Source: Verrucomicrobiota bacterium (GTDB lineage Bacteria > Verrucomicrobiota > Verrucomicrobiia > Chthoniobacterales > JAFAMB01). Taken from it: 10,104 nucleotides of DNA. The notes under the pieces were generated by a model, which ran no database searches, was not told the origin of the DNA, and worked only from the letters and a program-made list of their open reading frames with translations. The stretch covers positions 1 to 10,104 of the forward strand of contig JAFAJU010000182.1 of assembly GCA_019236035.1 (NCBI GenBank), in the 5' to 3' direction. The position numbers and the translations under genes were made by a program. Shown piece after piece: positions 1 through 7,247 of this stretch. Position 1 is the first letter of the stretch; each line of letters opens with the position of its first letter.

Positions 1-2
1 AG

Positions 3-914
3 TCACCCTACACGGGATGGCTCTTCAGCGGAAGTGTCCCGGCTCCCGCGCAGCGAGGTCTTCCGGGGAGGCAAATCCGGGTCGAGAAATCCCAATGCGT
101 GCGGCGGGACGATAACTCGTACACCCTCTCGGCGTTGCGCCTCAAGAATCTCTTCGTGAAACTGTTTCATCTTGGTCCAGTGCAGCTTCGGCCGAAAATG
201 GTGTTCGGCGTGGTAGCCATTGTTAAACCAGATCAAGTTATACCACTTATGGTACGAGCTTACGCCCCAGGCGATCGGTTTGTCGGGATTGCCACCGTAG
301 TGGAGGAAATAGCCGTTCAAATACGTGCAGCAGTGCCCCAGATAATAAAAGGGGAGAAAGAATACCCAGAATTTCCAATTTAAAACCATGCCGATCGCGA
401 TAGTCGCTCCAAGAATGGCAATTTCAGTAATTCCCCACTTAGCGTCGACCTTGTTTTTCCTCTTGATTTCGGCGTAGATGACTTTCGGATTTTCCCTTAA
501 ATAACTGAGGAAGATGTAGCTCCAGGGGTTCTCCGGTTCACCATCGTGTCCGTGCCGGTAGATAGAGATCCAATCGTGGCAATTCCCGTTCTCATCTGGT
601 CTGTCGCTATTGCCCATATGGTGCCGGTGATGCACATGTTTGTAAAAGGTTTGGGAAATCCCGAGAGTGACCGACAACATCACACTGAACAGACGGTTCA
701 GTATCCGAGAGACAAAGTAGGGGTTATGGATGTGGTTGTGTGATATTCCGTTGATATTCCACGACACACTCACCGAGTAGATGAGCCCCATACTGATCAG
801 CACCCACCAGGGTGCGTATGGGAATATGAAAAAAAACGCAACCACGTACGCGAAATGAAGCAGGCTGGAAAGAACCGGCACCACATCCCATTTACTGTAG
901 GTAAAAACCTTCAT
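3..914 (-). CDS. Membrane fatty acid desaturase family protein
   Basis: This 303-residue protein has the three histidine boxes of the membrane-bound fatty acid desaturase superfamily (PF00487): H59-N-H-I-H63, H95-H-R-H-H99 and H235-A-E-H-H239. In this family the boxes bind a di-iron centre that inserts double bonds, or sometimes hydroxyl groups, into lipid-linked chains at the inner membrane. Hydrophobic stretches at about 11-33, 36-56, 161-178 and 181-203 fit the expected four-segment fold, and the C-terminal 30 residues are charged and probably cytoplasmic. The exact substrate is unknown; carotenoid or other lipid oxidation is also possible. It follows the DUF2126 gene by 51 bases on the same strand and could be its last co-transcribed partner. 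The start is the only usable ATG; a GGAGG lies 18 bases upstream, too far for a normal ribosome binding site. The stop codon is inside the window, so the gene is complete. Confidence 0.9.
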   Translation of the reverse strand: MKVFTYSKWDVVPVLSSLLHFAYVVAFFFIFPYAPWWVLISMGLIYSVSVSWNINGISHNHIHNPYFVSRILNRLFSVMLSVTLGISQTFYKHVHHRHHMGNSDRPDENGNCHDWISIYRHGHDGEPENPWSYIFLSYLRENPKVIYAEIKRKNKVDAKWGITEIAILGATIAIGMVLNWKFWVFFLPFYYLGHCCTYLNGYFLHYGGNPDKPIAWGVSSYHKWYNLIWFNNGYHAEHHFRPKLHWTKMKQFHEEILEAQRREGVRVIVPPHALGFLDPDLPPRKTSLRGSRDTSAEEPSRVG

Positions 915-965
915 CTGAAAAAACTCGTTAAACCTCCGTTTGGCAGAATCTTAGGAGATCATAGG

Positions 966-3788
966 TTAAAACGCAATACGCAGATCGCAAGTGTACATCC
1001 CCGGTGCCGCCGGCTCGCAAGGTTTGCCGCGGGGGAATTCCTCCGGCCGTACTTCAATGAATTTCGTGTCGCCGGCCTGAAGTGTGAACACCTTTTTCAC
1101 CTCGTCTGTATCCCGCTCAACCAGGGCAATGGATAACGGTAGTTGGACTGCGATGTGCGGATGCAGTGAGGGATAAAGCGCTGACTTTCGGTAGCGCAAT
1201 CCCGCGATCGAATCCTTAGGCGAGAGCGACCGGAACGGAAGTTCGCGTCCGTTGACAAAGAGAGCGTACCGCTCACTAAAACCGTTTCGTGCCGCTAGTT
1301 CGAAGCGTTCAACCGAAGTATCAACGAACCTACTGGTACTCCCGCCAACAACCGGCGTTTCAGAAAGTAAGGGCCAGCTCTCCAGCGCCTTTCGGACGGT
1401 CAATCCTTCAAAAGTCAGGAGGGCCGGGAAACGCCACTCCCAGATCTCCCGAAATATGGCCGGATCAAAGCCGAACCCGAACTGTGCCAGTTCGCTAAGC
1501 ACGTCTGTCAGATCCGCCCAGAGAGGCGTCGGTAAAAAAAACTTGTCGTGCAGGTCAATATTAAAATCCCTCAGGGCCGCACCAAACGGTTGCTTCAGAA
1601 GGTAGACCAGCAGGGCGCGCCAGAGCAGTGCAACGGCACCGGTCCAGTCCACGCTCGGCAGACTTTCAATGGCTCGGAACTCAATGAGGCCCCAACACCC
1701 CTGTGGCGAGTTCCAGAATTTATCAAAGCTTGTTTCGCTTCTATGCGTGTTTCCGGATACGTCGGTGTGAAGATGCCGCAGGATCTCATGAATTTGATGC
1801 CGGCAATCGCCGGATGGCAGGGTTTCCAGTTGCCGGTACGCCAACTCGAGGTCCAGGAGCGCGTTCCCGCTTTCGTCGGGCCTGGGCGCCTGCGAGGAAA
1901 TTCCGACGTAGCACCCGCTGAAGAGGTACGACAACGACGGGTGGTGTTGCCAAAATCGCAGGATCGAAGCCAGCCATCCGGGTCTCGAAAAGAACGGATT
2001 CTTATCGATAGATATCCCGCCGAACAACAGGTGTGAGCCCCCGCCGGTGCCGGCAGGGTAGGGTTCCGTTCGAAACGTGCAGAGATCTATCGCTGCAGAA
2101 TGCTTTTCCAGAGTGACCAGCCACCGTTGGAATTCAGTCCAGTTTTTGCAGGGTGGCAGGTTGACTTCCAGAACCCCGGGATCCGCACTAAAACCGAGCC
2201 GGGTCCAGTTCGAAGGGAGATCAGCCGGCAGATAGCCTTGCCATTGAACCGCGCACTGGTCGGCGATGGCCGCTATGAGCATACGAATGAGCGTCTCCCA
2301 ACGATCGGTTAACAGGGGCGGAACAAAGATGGTAAGGTGTTGCTCGTCTACTTCGAAGACAAGAGCCCGTTTGGTTGCTTCCTCGGGCAAGAGTTGCAGC
2401 GGCAGACGAAGCCCGGCCGGGCCCTCGACTTTCAGTAGTTCCAGCCGGCGGAGGCTCCATCCCTCTGAGACCCATTTCTCGCCCTTGTAATCAAGAGGCA
2501 ATACCCAGACTGGTTTTTTGGGCGCATGCGGATCGGTGGCACGCCGCCAGCGGTCCGCCAGACCAAGCTCGCGGCTCAATCGGTCCTGGATCGCCTTTAG
2601 CGTCTTCCCGTCCGGAGGCCCACTTTTGGAGCCGCGCGAGATCCCGAGTGTCTTTTCGGGACCGGGCTGCAATATCTGGAGAGCCCATCGCGGATTGACT
2701 TCCCCGGGATATAGTTTGCCCGGTGTATAGAGTATGAGCGCCTCGGGCGCGACTGCCTCGACAACCTTCTCGGCAAACCGGGTGGCGTATCGGAGCTTGG
2801 TCGGACCCACCGCGGCAAAGGTCCACTCCGGGCCCTCCGGTTCCTTCGGTATGAAAGTAGGTTCACCGCCCATAGTCAAAAGCACGCGCTCACCCGCGAG
2901 CGTTCTCTCCACGTGTTCGGCGATTTTCCCAAGGTCTTTTTCTGTCAACAGATTGAGGTCCAGATGTGAATCGAACTGACCGTGATGGTCACCGAAGTAC
3001 GATCCTTGGATCGGGGCAATATCCGGCATGCGAGCGCCAACGGCAGTCGGAATAAAGCGATGATCGCAAAACGTGCCGTTGGTAGGATCAATTCCAACCC
3101 AGCCCGCGCCGGGGAGAAAAACTTCAACCCATGCGTGTAAGCCGCTCTCCGCCCGCCGATCCTTTATATCCACGTGAAACTCGCACAGGAAACCGCTCAC
3201 GACCCGGACTGCCAAGCCAATCTTTCGGAGCATCGTGGCACAGAGTAACGCGGTGTCACGACAGGCGCCGGAGCGCAATTCGATGGTCTTTGACGGCAGC
3301 CGCGCTTCTCCTTCGACCCGCACTTCATAACCAATTTCGGAATGCAGCGTCTCAGCGAGTTCGACTAATGCGTCAACCGTGCTTCGTTTGCCGTTCAGTT
3401 GCCAGATCTCTTGCGTGTTGGCTTCTTCGTCAGGATTAACGGTCCTGAACGGACCGAGGACACGCTCTTCTTCCGGGGTGTACTTAAAAGGAAGCTCCAA
3501 CGCGTGCGGGGCGAGCAGGAAGTGGAACGGATTCTTCGGCCAGAGCTCAAGCTCCAGTTCGACCCGGATTTCCAATACCCGGCCAGGCTGAGGCAAAAAA
3601 CAATTTGCCACCAGGTTATCAAATAAGTCGCGGCGATATTGGATGTCGCTTTCGAGGTTGATGTGCGTCTGAAGGTGGTGAGTGACAATCGCCTGATCCG
3701 TGCGCGGATAAAGCCTGACCGCATGCGTCGAAAAACTCACCGGTTCTTCGTAAGCGTAGCGCATCCAGTTCTCAATTTTTACTCGCAT
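966..3788 (-). CDS. Transglutaminase-like + DUF2126 putative amidoligase
   Basis: The 940-residue protein begins with a bacterial transglutaminase N-terminal beta domain (about 1-100). A transglutaminase/protease core follows (about 135-270) with an intact triad: C176 in GACRD, H218 in LHAWVEV and D234 in GIDPTNG. Residues from about 285 to the end match DUF2126 (PF09899, annotated as a putative amidoligase). Motifs seen there are GGEPTF at 307-312, GPTK then PGKLYPGEVNPRWA at 356-369, DPGVLEVNLPP at 536-546, GTGGGSHLLFGG at 580-591, HPSLSYLFSG at 616-625 and DVSGNTHRSE at 676-685. The function is unproven; family context predicts ATP-dependent peptide-bond formation plus cleavage or transfer. 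It is shorter than the roughly 1,100 residues I recall as usual, with the missing length in the middle of DUF2126 rather than at either end. It starts 41 bases after the other transglutaminase gene and is probably co-transcribed with it. AAGGA lies 3 bases before the ATG. Confidence 0.9.
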   Translation of the reverse strand: MRVKIENWMRYAYEEPVSFSTHAVRLYPRTDQAIVTHHLQTHINLESDIQYRRDLFDNLVANCFLPQPGRVLEIRVELELELWPKNPFHFLLAPHALELPFKYTPEEERVLGPFRTVNPDEEANTQEIWQLNGKRSTVDALVELAETLHSEIGYEVRVEGEARLPSKTIELRSGACRDTALLCATMLRKIGLAVRVVSGFLCEFHVDIKDRRAESGLHAWVEVFLPGAGWVGIDPTNGTFCDHRFIPTAVGARMPDIAPIQGSYFGDHHGQFDSHLDLNLLTEKDLGKIAEHVERTLAGERVLLTMGGEPTFIPKEPEGPEWTFAAVGPTKLRYATRFAEKVVEAVAPEALILYTPGKLYPGEVNPRWALQILQPGPEKTLGISRGSKSGPPDGKTLKAIQDRLSRELGLADRWRRATDPHAPKKPVWVLPLDYKGEKWVSEGWSLRRLELLKVEGPAGLRLPLQLLPEEATKRALVFEVDEQHLTIFVPPLLTDRWETLIRMLIAAIADQCAVQWQGYLPADLPSNWTRLGFSADPGVLEVNLPPCKNWTEFQRWLVTLEKHSAAIDLCTFRTEPYPAGTGGGSHLLFGGISIDKNPFFSRPGWLASILRFWQHHPSLSYLFSGCYVGISSQAPRPDESGNALLDLELAYRQLETLPSGDCRHQIHEILRHLHTDVSGNTHRSETSFDKFWNSPQGCWGLIEFRAIESLPSVDWTGAVALLWRALLVYLLKQPFGAALRDFNIDLHDKFFLPTPLWADLTDVLSELAQFGFGFDPAIFREIWEWRFPALLTFEGLTVRKALESWPLLSETPVVGGSTSRFVDTSVERFELAARNGFSERYALFVNGRELPFRSLSPKDSIAGLRYRKSALYPSLHPHIAVQLPLSIALVERDTDEVKKVFTLQAGDTKFIEVRPEEFPRGKPCEPAAPGMYTCDLRIAF

Positions 3789-3829
3789 AGGTCCTTAGCC
3801 TGCCTTGTTCCCGCCGGCTGGATGCCGCT

Positions 3830-4705
3830 CTACTTCTTCAATCTGACCACTTTGACTTGAACCCTCATTAATTGATCCCCCGTACCTTTGAATGTTCCGC
3901 GAATTGGCGCAGCTTCGCTCGCATCACGGCCAAACGATACGGAAATATGTTGTTCTCCACACAAGCGATTGTTTGTTGGATCAAGGGCGACCCAATGTTG
4001 TCCTGGTACCAGCACTTCGACCCAGGCATGGGTTGCGACCGAACCGATCAATCTCTTTTTTTCGCCGTTTTCCCCTTTGGGCGGCGAAGTCTCAATGTAA
4101 CCGCAGACATAGCGAGCGGGTAGACCAGCCGGTCGAAGCACGCTCAGCATGATGTGGGCAAAATCCTGGCAGACCCCAATGCGGTCCCGCCAAACGGATG
4201 AAACATCAGTCGAAAAATTCGTGGCTCCTTTCCTGTATTGAAAGCCTTCGTGGATCGCGTTGTTAAGAGCTTCCAAGCCTTGTCGCAATGTCGTTGGACC
4301 GCTAAGGTAGCGCTTTGCCCACTGGATTGATTCTCGCCCAATTTTTACCATGTCAGTCGGCTGCAAATAATCGAAAACGAACGGCAAAACTCCGGTCAGG
4401 ATTTGACGCGACTCTTGCACTGTCAAATCCAGACTCTCCTCCGGAATTGCACCGGCAATCGTGTTCACGAGCGCCTCGCTGCGTATAGTCAGTCGCGTGT
4501 GCCTGTACGGGAGCGACAGAAACGCTACCTCGTTGCCGAAATAATCTCGGTAACCGGAAGTTCGAGTTGCCGGTTCGATCATCAAACGATGTTCGTGGAC
4601 CGTTTGAACCTCACGAGTTGGCGGTTTCAGCCGAAGTTCGAGGTACGCCTCAGCGACCGGTTCCCCGTAGCGATAGTCGGTAGTGTGTGTGATCCGGAAA
4701 ATCAT
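3830..4705 (-). CDS. Transglutaminase-like cysteine protease family protein
   Basis: This is a 291-residue, probably cytoplasmic protein of the COG1305 type. An N-terminal bacterial transglutaminase beta domain starts at MIFRITHTTDYRYGEPV. The transglutaminase core (about 140-260) has the catalytic triad C179 in GVCQDFAHIM, H226 in THAWVEV and D242 in ALDPTN. Proteins of this fold cleave or transfer at amide bonds, and the bacterial members next to ATP-grasp and alpha-E genes are uncharacterised. No signal peptide or membrane segment is visible. The start at 4705 is preferred because GGGAGGAG lies just upstream. An in-frame ATG at 4729 would add eight residues encoded by that ribosome binding site and has none of its own. 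The gene is followed after 41 bases by the transglutaminase-DUF2126 gene and is preceded by a long repeat-rich gap, so it probably opens a transcription unit with its downstream neighbours. Confidence 0.92.
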   Translation of the reverse strand: MIFRITHTTDYRYGEPVAEAYLELRLKPPTREVQTVHEHRLMIEPATRTSGYRDYFGNEVAFLSLPYRHTRLTIRSEALVNTIAGAIPEESLDLTVQESRQILTGVLPFVFDYLQPTDMVKIGRESIQWAKRYLSGPTTLRQGLEALNNAIHEGFQYRKGATNFSTDVSSVWRDRIGVCQDFAHIMLSVLRPAGLPARYVCGYIETSPPKGENGEKKRLIGSVATHAWVEVLVPGQHWVALDPTNNRLCGEQHISVSFGRDASEAAPIRGTFKGTGDQLMRVQVKVVRLKK

Positions 4706-4719
4706 CGCTCCTCCCTTTC
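4706..4719 (-). promoter_or_regulatory. Strong ribosome binding site of the transglutaminase gene
   Basis: On the minus strand GGGAGGAG ends two bases before the ATG at 4705, giving about four bases between GGGAGG and the start. It is the only clear Shine-Dalgarno sequence among the five genes, and it decides the start against the upstream in-frame ATG at 4729. Confidence 0.75.
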
Positions 4720-4726
4720 GGCAGCA

Positions 4727-4755
4727 CACTTACTCAGTCGCGGGCCAAAAGGCAA
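4727..4755 (-). promoter_or_regulatory. Possible weak sigma70-like promoter
   Basis: On the minus strand TTGCCT (4755-4750) is separated by 17 bases from TAAGTG (4732-4727), which lies about 21 bases before the transglutaminase start codon. The spacing is ideal but the -10 match is poor. The position, just downstream of the repeat block, is where a promoter for the transglutaminase group would be expected. It is only a candidate. Confidence 0.2.
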
Positions 4756-4770
4756 ATAGTGTTGGGCAGG

Positions 4771-4854
4771 GGTAGGGGGCGCGCTCCGGCGTGTCGGCGT
4801 ATCGGCGTGTCGGCCGCTCGAGGCCGGCAGCGCGAGGCTCCGCCCGAGCCGTGG
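4771..4854 (+). repeat. GC-rich dispersed repeat motifs (copy 1)
   Basis: Two motifs in this stretch recur at the other end of the window. GGTAGGGGG-CGCGCTCC at 4771-4787 reappears at 10085-10100 with one G fewer. The 23-base motif at 4832-4854, containing GAGGCTCCG and CGAGCCGTGG, reappears at 10011-10033 with one difference (C or T after CTCCG). Both pairs are in the same orientation. They look like members of an intergenic dispersed repeat family and not coding sequence. Confidence 0.75.
4787..4810 (+). repeat. 8-base tandem repeat
   Basis: Three consecutive 8-base units read CGGCGTGT, CGGCGTAT and CGGCGTGT. A fourth degenerate unit, CGGCCGCT, follows at 4811-4818. The array lies inside the GC-rich repeat block upstream of the transglutaminase gene. 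Confidence 0.8.
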
Positions 4855-4883
4855 GGTCGTGCCGTGGCGTCGTGCTGGGGCGT

Positions 4884-4973
4884 TGGAGGGCTACGCTCCG
4901 TCGGAACAGCCACCGCTGAAGAGCTCGGCTTCACCCATTGTTTGGAGTTTGGAGGGGCGTTGCTTGCAACGCC
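4884..4973 (+). repeat. Composite hairpin repeat, copy A
   Basis: Copy A opens with a 33-base module (4884-4916) containing GGAGGGCTACGCTCCGTCG and CAGCCACCGC. After a 33-base spacer it closes with a 24-base module (4950-4973) that starts TGGAGGGG and forms the hairpin GGCGTTGC-TT-GCAACGCC (4956-4973, eight paired bases). The same two modules occur in the same order on the opposite strand at 5131-5029. The first module matches at 30 of 33 positions; the hairpin module differs only by paired, compensating changes in its stem. Confidence 0.85.
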
Positions 4974-4991
4974 TTCGGCCGACAGGCCGAA
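4974..4991. repeat. Hairpin at the centre of the inverted composite repeat
   Basis: TTCGGCC (4974-4980) and GGCCGAA (4985-4991) form a perfect 7-base stem around the loop GACA. It directly abuts the hairpin of copy A. No T tract follows on either strand, so it is not called a terminator. Confidence 0.65.
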
Positions 4992-5028
4992 AGGACGCTG
5001 AACCACCGATCGACGACAACCCTGCGAA

Positions 5029-5131
5029 GGAGCTGCAAGCAGCTCCCCTCCAGATCCCATTGTGTTAGCCAAACTTTCTCGCTCTTCCCGACCGTTGCGC
5101 GGTGGCTGCTACGACGGAGTGTAGCCCTCCA
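5029..5131 (-). repeat. Composite hairpin repeat, copy B (inverted)
   Basis: On the minus strand this copy reads in the same order as copy A: a 33-base module (5131-5099) with GGAGGGCTACACTCCGTCG and CAGCCACCGC, a 46-base spacer, then TGGAGGGG leading into the hairpin GGAGCTGC-TT-GCAGCTCC (5046-5029). The spacers of the two copies share little beyond a GAAGAGC core. The hairpin module is almost identical (23 of 24) to the one at 9812-9835. Confidence 0.85.
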
Positions 5132-5201
5132 GCGCCAGCAGCCGCCCCATGACAATTCAACCGTCCAGGGTTCTGCGGTCGGAAACGTTCAGCGCCAGAT
5201 C

Positions 5202-5215
5202 GCGTGGGAGCACGC
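5202..5215. repeat. Small GC-rich hairpin downstream of prpE
   Basis: GCGTG (5202-5206) and CACGC (5211-5215) pair around the loop GGAG. It lies about 20 bases after the prpE stop on the transcribed strand and next to a run of G residues. It could help end or stabilise the prpE message, but there is no T tract. It resembles the GC-rich repeat motifs elsewhere in this gap. Confidence 0.4.
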
Positions 5216-5233
5216 CCCCGGCCCCCGCCTCTC

Positions 5234-7153
5234 TCACCCCTGCCTCTTCGTCACCTCGAGCAATTCCTTGATCGCATCGAGTGCGATCGGGTCCTCCAGA
5301 GTACTGAGGTCTCCAGTATCCCGACCTTCTGCAGCCGCATGAATAGCGCGCCGGAGGATCTTGCCGGACCTTGTCTTGGGCAGCGCTCGAACCAGGTAGA
5401 TCGCGGCAGGGCGTGCAAACGATCCAAGTATCTGCACCACGGTGGCTTCGATTTCTCGTTTGAGTGCGGTCTCGGCGTCGCCCGATGAAAAATCTCCCGG
5501 CTTCTTCAGAACAACAAAGCAGTGAACCGATTGCCCTTTGAGTTCGTCGGCGGCGCCAACCGTCGCCACTTCTGCAACCGCCGGATGGGTACTAACCGTT
5601 TCCTCGATTTCCCGCGTACCGAGGCGGTGTCCGCTGACATTGATCACATCGTCCGAGCGCCCCAAAATAAAAAAGTAACCATCCTCGTCCTCTGTCGCGT
5701 AATCGAACGTCGCGTAGAGCTGTTTACCCTGGAAACGGCCGCAATAATGGTGTTCGAATAGCTCATCGTTCTTCCAGACGGTCGACATACAGCCAGGCGG
5801 CAGCGGCAGCCCGAACGCGAGAACGCCCTTCTCCCCGCGCGCCAGTAAATCGCCGGTCACCGGATCGACAATCTTTGCGTCGTACCCGAATAAGGCGATC
5901 CCCGGAGACCCCGGCCGAATCTGCGGAGCTTCAACTCCCGGCAACAGAGCCAGGACCGGCCAACCGGTCTCAGTCTGCCAATAATTGTCCAGGATCGGAA
6001 TCTTTAAGGCGTCACCAATCCACTCCCAAGTCGGCTCGTCGAGCGGTTCACCAGCGAGGTAGAGCCGTTGCAGGCTGCTCGTGTCATATTTGCGGAGATA
6101 CTCGGGATCCTGACGTTTCAAGACTCGAATGGCGGTTGGAGACGTGAACATGACTGCCGCCCGGTACTTTTCTACGATCCGCCACCAGATGCCTCCGTCC
6201 GGACGTATAGGAAGGCCTTCATAGAGGATGGACTGCATCCCGTGAATTAAAGGACCATAAACGCCATATGAATGTCCAACCGCCCAACCAAGGTCTGCTG
6301 CGGTGAACATGGTTTCCCCTGGTTCTCCTGCGAACACGTATTGCATCGAAGCCGCCATCGCGACAGCATGCCCGCCCGTGTCCCGCTGAATGCCCTTCGG
6401 TTTGGCCGTTGTCCCTGAAGTGTACAGGAGATAGCTAGGATCGCCGCTTTCCAGCCAGACCGCCGGAACTTCCTCGCGCAAATGTTCTTCACGAAGCTCG
6501 GCATAATCAAGGTCACGCCCGGCGATGGTCAGCACGCCCGTTTCGATGTGTCGATTGCAAACCAAAACATGCTCTGGTTGGCATTTCGCCATTGAAATCG
6601 CCTCGTCGACCAATCGTTTCAAAGGGATCACTTTGCCGCCGCGGAGTCCGGCGTCGGATGTAATGACCAGCCTTGCTTCGGCGTCGTCGATCCGCGTCGC
6701 GAGACTGGTCGGCGCAAACCCGGCGAAGACCACGGAGTGTACCAAGCCAAGTCGAACGCATGCCAGCATCGCGATAGCGGCCTCCGGAATCATTGGCAGA
6801 TAAGTGATAACCCGATCTCCCTGCTTCAGACCGAGCGATCGAAGGACGGCCGAGAACCGGCAGACCTCGTTGTAGAGTTCGCGGTACGTGAAAGAGCGGT
6901 CGGCATTAATCTCAGTTGAGATGTAGTGGAGAGCCGGCTGATTCTCACGGGAGGCAAGATGCCTGTCGACAGCATTGTAGCAAAGATTCGTTTCTCCGCC
7001 GACAAACCATCTGGCAAAAGGCGGCCTGCTGAAATCGCACACGCGAGTAAACGGCTTCTGCCAATGAATTGCCTGGGCTTGTTCTGCCCAGAACTTCTCA
7101 GGCTGCTCCAAGGCACGACGACAGAATTCGAGAGAGCGAGTTGGTTGGCTCAT
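5234..7153 (-). CDS. prpE: Propionate--CoA ligase (propionyl-CoA synthetase)
   Basis: The 639-residue enzyme joins propionate, ATP and CoA into propionyl-CoA via a propionyl-AMP intermediate, in the cytoplasm. An acetyl-CoA synthetase N-terminal domain (about 20-80) precedes the AMP-binding domain. Motifs seen are YTSGTTAKPKG at 244-254, NYWQTETGW at 390-398 and DDVINVSGHRLGTREIEE at 501-518, then the C-terminal catalytic lysine K598 in PKTRSGKILRR. That lysine is the residue acetylated by Pat-type enzymes in this family. GIQRDTGGHAVA after the P-loop, DLGWAVGHSYGVY and GTREIEE are PrpE-like and not Acs-like, and the length is close to E. coli PrpE (628). One oddity is Ala250 where the P-loop usually has Gly. 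No methylcitrate or methylmalonyl genes are in the window. The start ATG at 7153 follows CCCCC and has no Shine-Dalgarno sequence. It lies 92 bases after the ATP-grasp/alpha-E gene and is probably co-transcribed with it. Confidence 0.93.
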   Translation of the reverse strand: MSQPTRSLEFCRRALEQPEKFWAEQAQAIHWQKPFTRVCDFSRPPFARWFVGGETNLCYNAVDRHLASRENQPALHYISTEINADRSFTYRELYNEVCRFSAVLRSLGLKQGDRVITYLPMIPEAAIAMLACVRLGLVHSVVFAGFAPTSLATRIDDAEARLVITSDAGLRGGKVIPLKRLVDEAISMAKCQPEHVLVCNRHIETGVLTIAGRDLDYAELREEHLREEVPAVWLESGDPSYLLYTSGTTAKPKGIQRDTGGHAVAMAASMQYVFAGEPGETMFTAADLGWAVGHSYGVYGPLIHGMQSILYEGLPIRPDGGIWWRIVEKYRAAVMFTSPTAIRVLKRQDPEYLRKYDTSSLQRLYLAGEPLDEPTWEWIGDALKIPILDNYWQTETGWPVLALLPGVEAPQIRPGSPGIALFGYDAKIVDPVTGDLLARGEKGVLAFGLPLPPGCMSTVWKNDELFEHHYCGRFQGKQLYATFDYATEDEDGYFFILGRSDDVINVSGHRLGTREIEETVSTHPAVAEVATVGAADELKGQSVHCFVVLKKPGDFSSGDAETALKREIEATVVQILGSFARPAAIYLVRALPKTRSGKILRRAIHAAAEGRDTGDLSTLEDPIALDAIKELLEVTKRQG

Positions 7154-7199
7154 GGGGGAATGAGAACGATTATCCAGCGAAATCGGGAGGAAGCAATCC

Positions 7200-7247
7200 A
7201 GGAGTTTGGGACGGGGGGCGCGGTAGGGCGCCTCGTCCTGAACTCCT
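7200..7247. repeat. Long stem-loop overlapping the stop of the ATP-grasp/alpha-E gene
   Basis: AGGAGTTTGGGACG (7200-7213) faces CGTCCTGAACTCCT (7234-7247): 12 of 14 positions pair by Watson-Crick rules and the other two are G-U wobbles in a plus-strand RNA or A-C mismatches in the minus-strand mRNA. Inside, GGCGC (7217-7221) pairs with GCGCC (7228-7232) around GGTAGG. The structure begins within the TAG stop of the upstream gene and fills half of the gap before prpE. No T tract follows on the minus strand, so message processing or stability is likelier than termination. The inner GGTAGGGCG also occurs in the dispersed repeat at 10006-10014. Confidence 0.65.

Larger units (their letters stand above)
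4706..5233. other. Repeat-rich non-coding block between prpE and transglutaminase
   Basis: These 528 bases separate the prpE stop from the transglutaminase start and hold no credible gene. Short readings cross it in several frames, but they translate repeats and low-complexity sequence. Contents, by position: a weak promoter candidate (4727-4755), GC-rich dispersed repeat motifs (4771-4854), an 8-base tandem repeat (4787-4810), a pair of inverted composite repeats (4884-4973 and 5029-5131), a hairpin in their centre (4974-4991) and a small hairpin just after prpE (5202-5215). The stretch 5132-5201 shows nothing recognisable. No tract of T residues follows any of the hairpins on the transcribed strand, so no intrinsic terminator could be named. 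Confidence 0.75.

Noticed and set aside
1548..2036. A 162-residue plus-strand open frame
   Set aside because: It lies antisense to the DUF2126 part of a confidently identified protein and resembles no family.
4706..4729. Upstream ATG at 4729 as start of the transglutaminase
   Set aside because: The extra eight codons contain the strong ribosome binding site that serves the ATG at 4705.
4974..4991. Hairpin as a Rho-independent terminator
   Set aside because: The stem is good but no T-rich tract follows on either strand.
4787..5131. CRISPR array
   Set aside because: The repeats are short tandem units or inverted composite elements, without regular direct repeats separated by unique spacers.
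4734..5342. Several 70-134 residue open frames on both strands in the repeat block
   Set aside because: Their translations consist of the repeats themselves, they overlap each other, and none has a good ribosome binding site.
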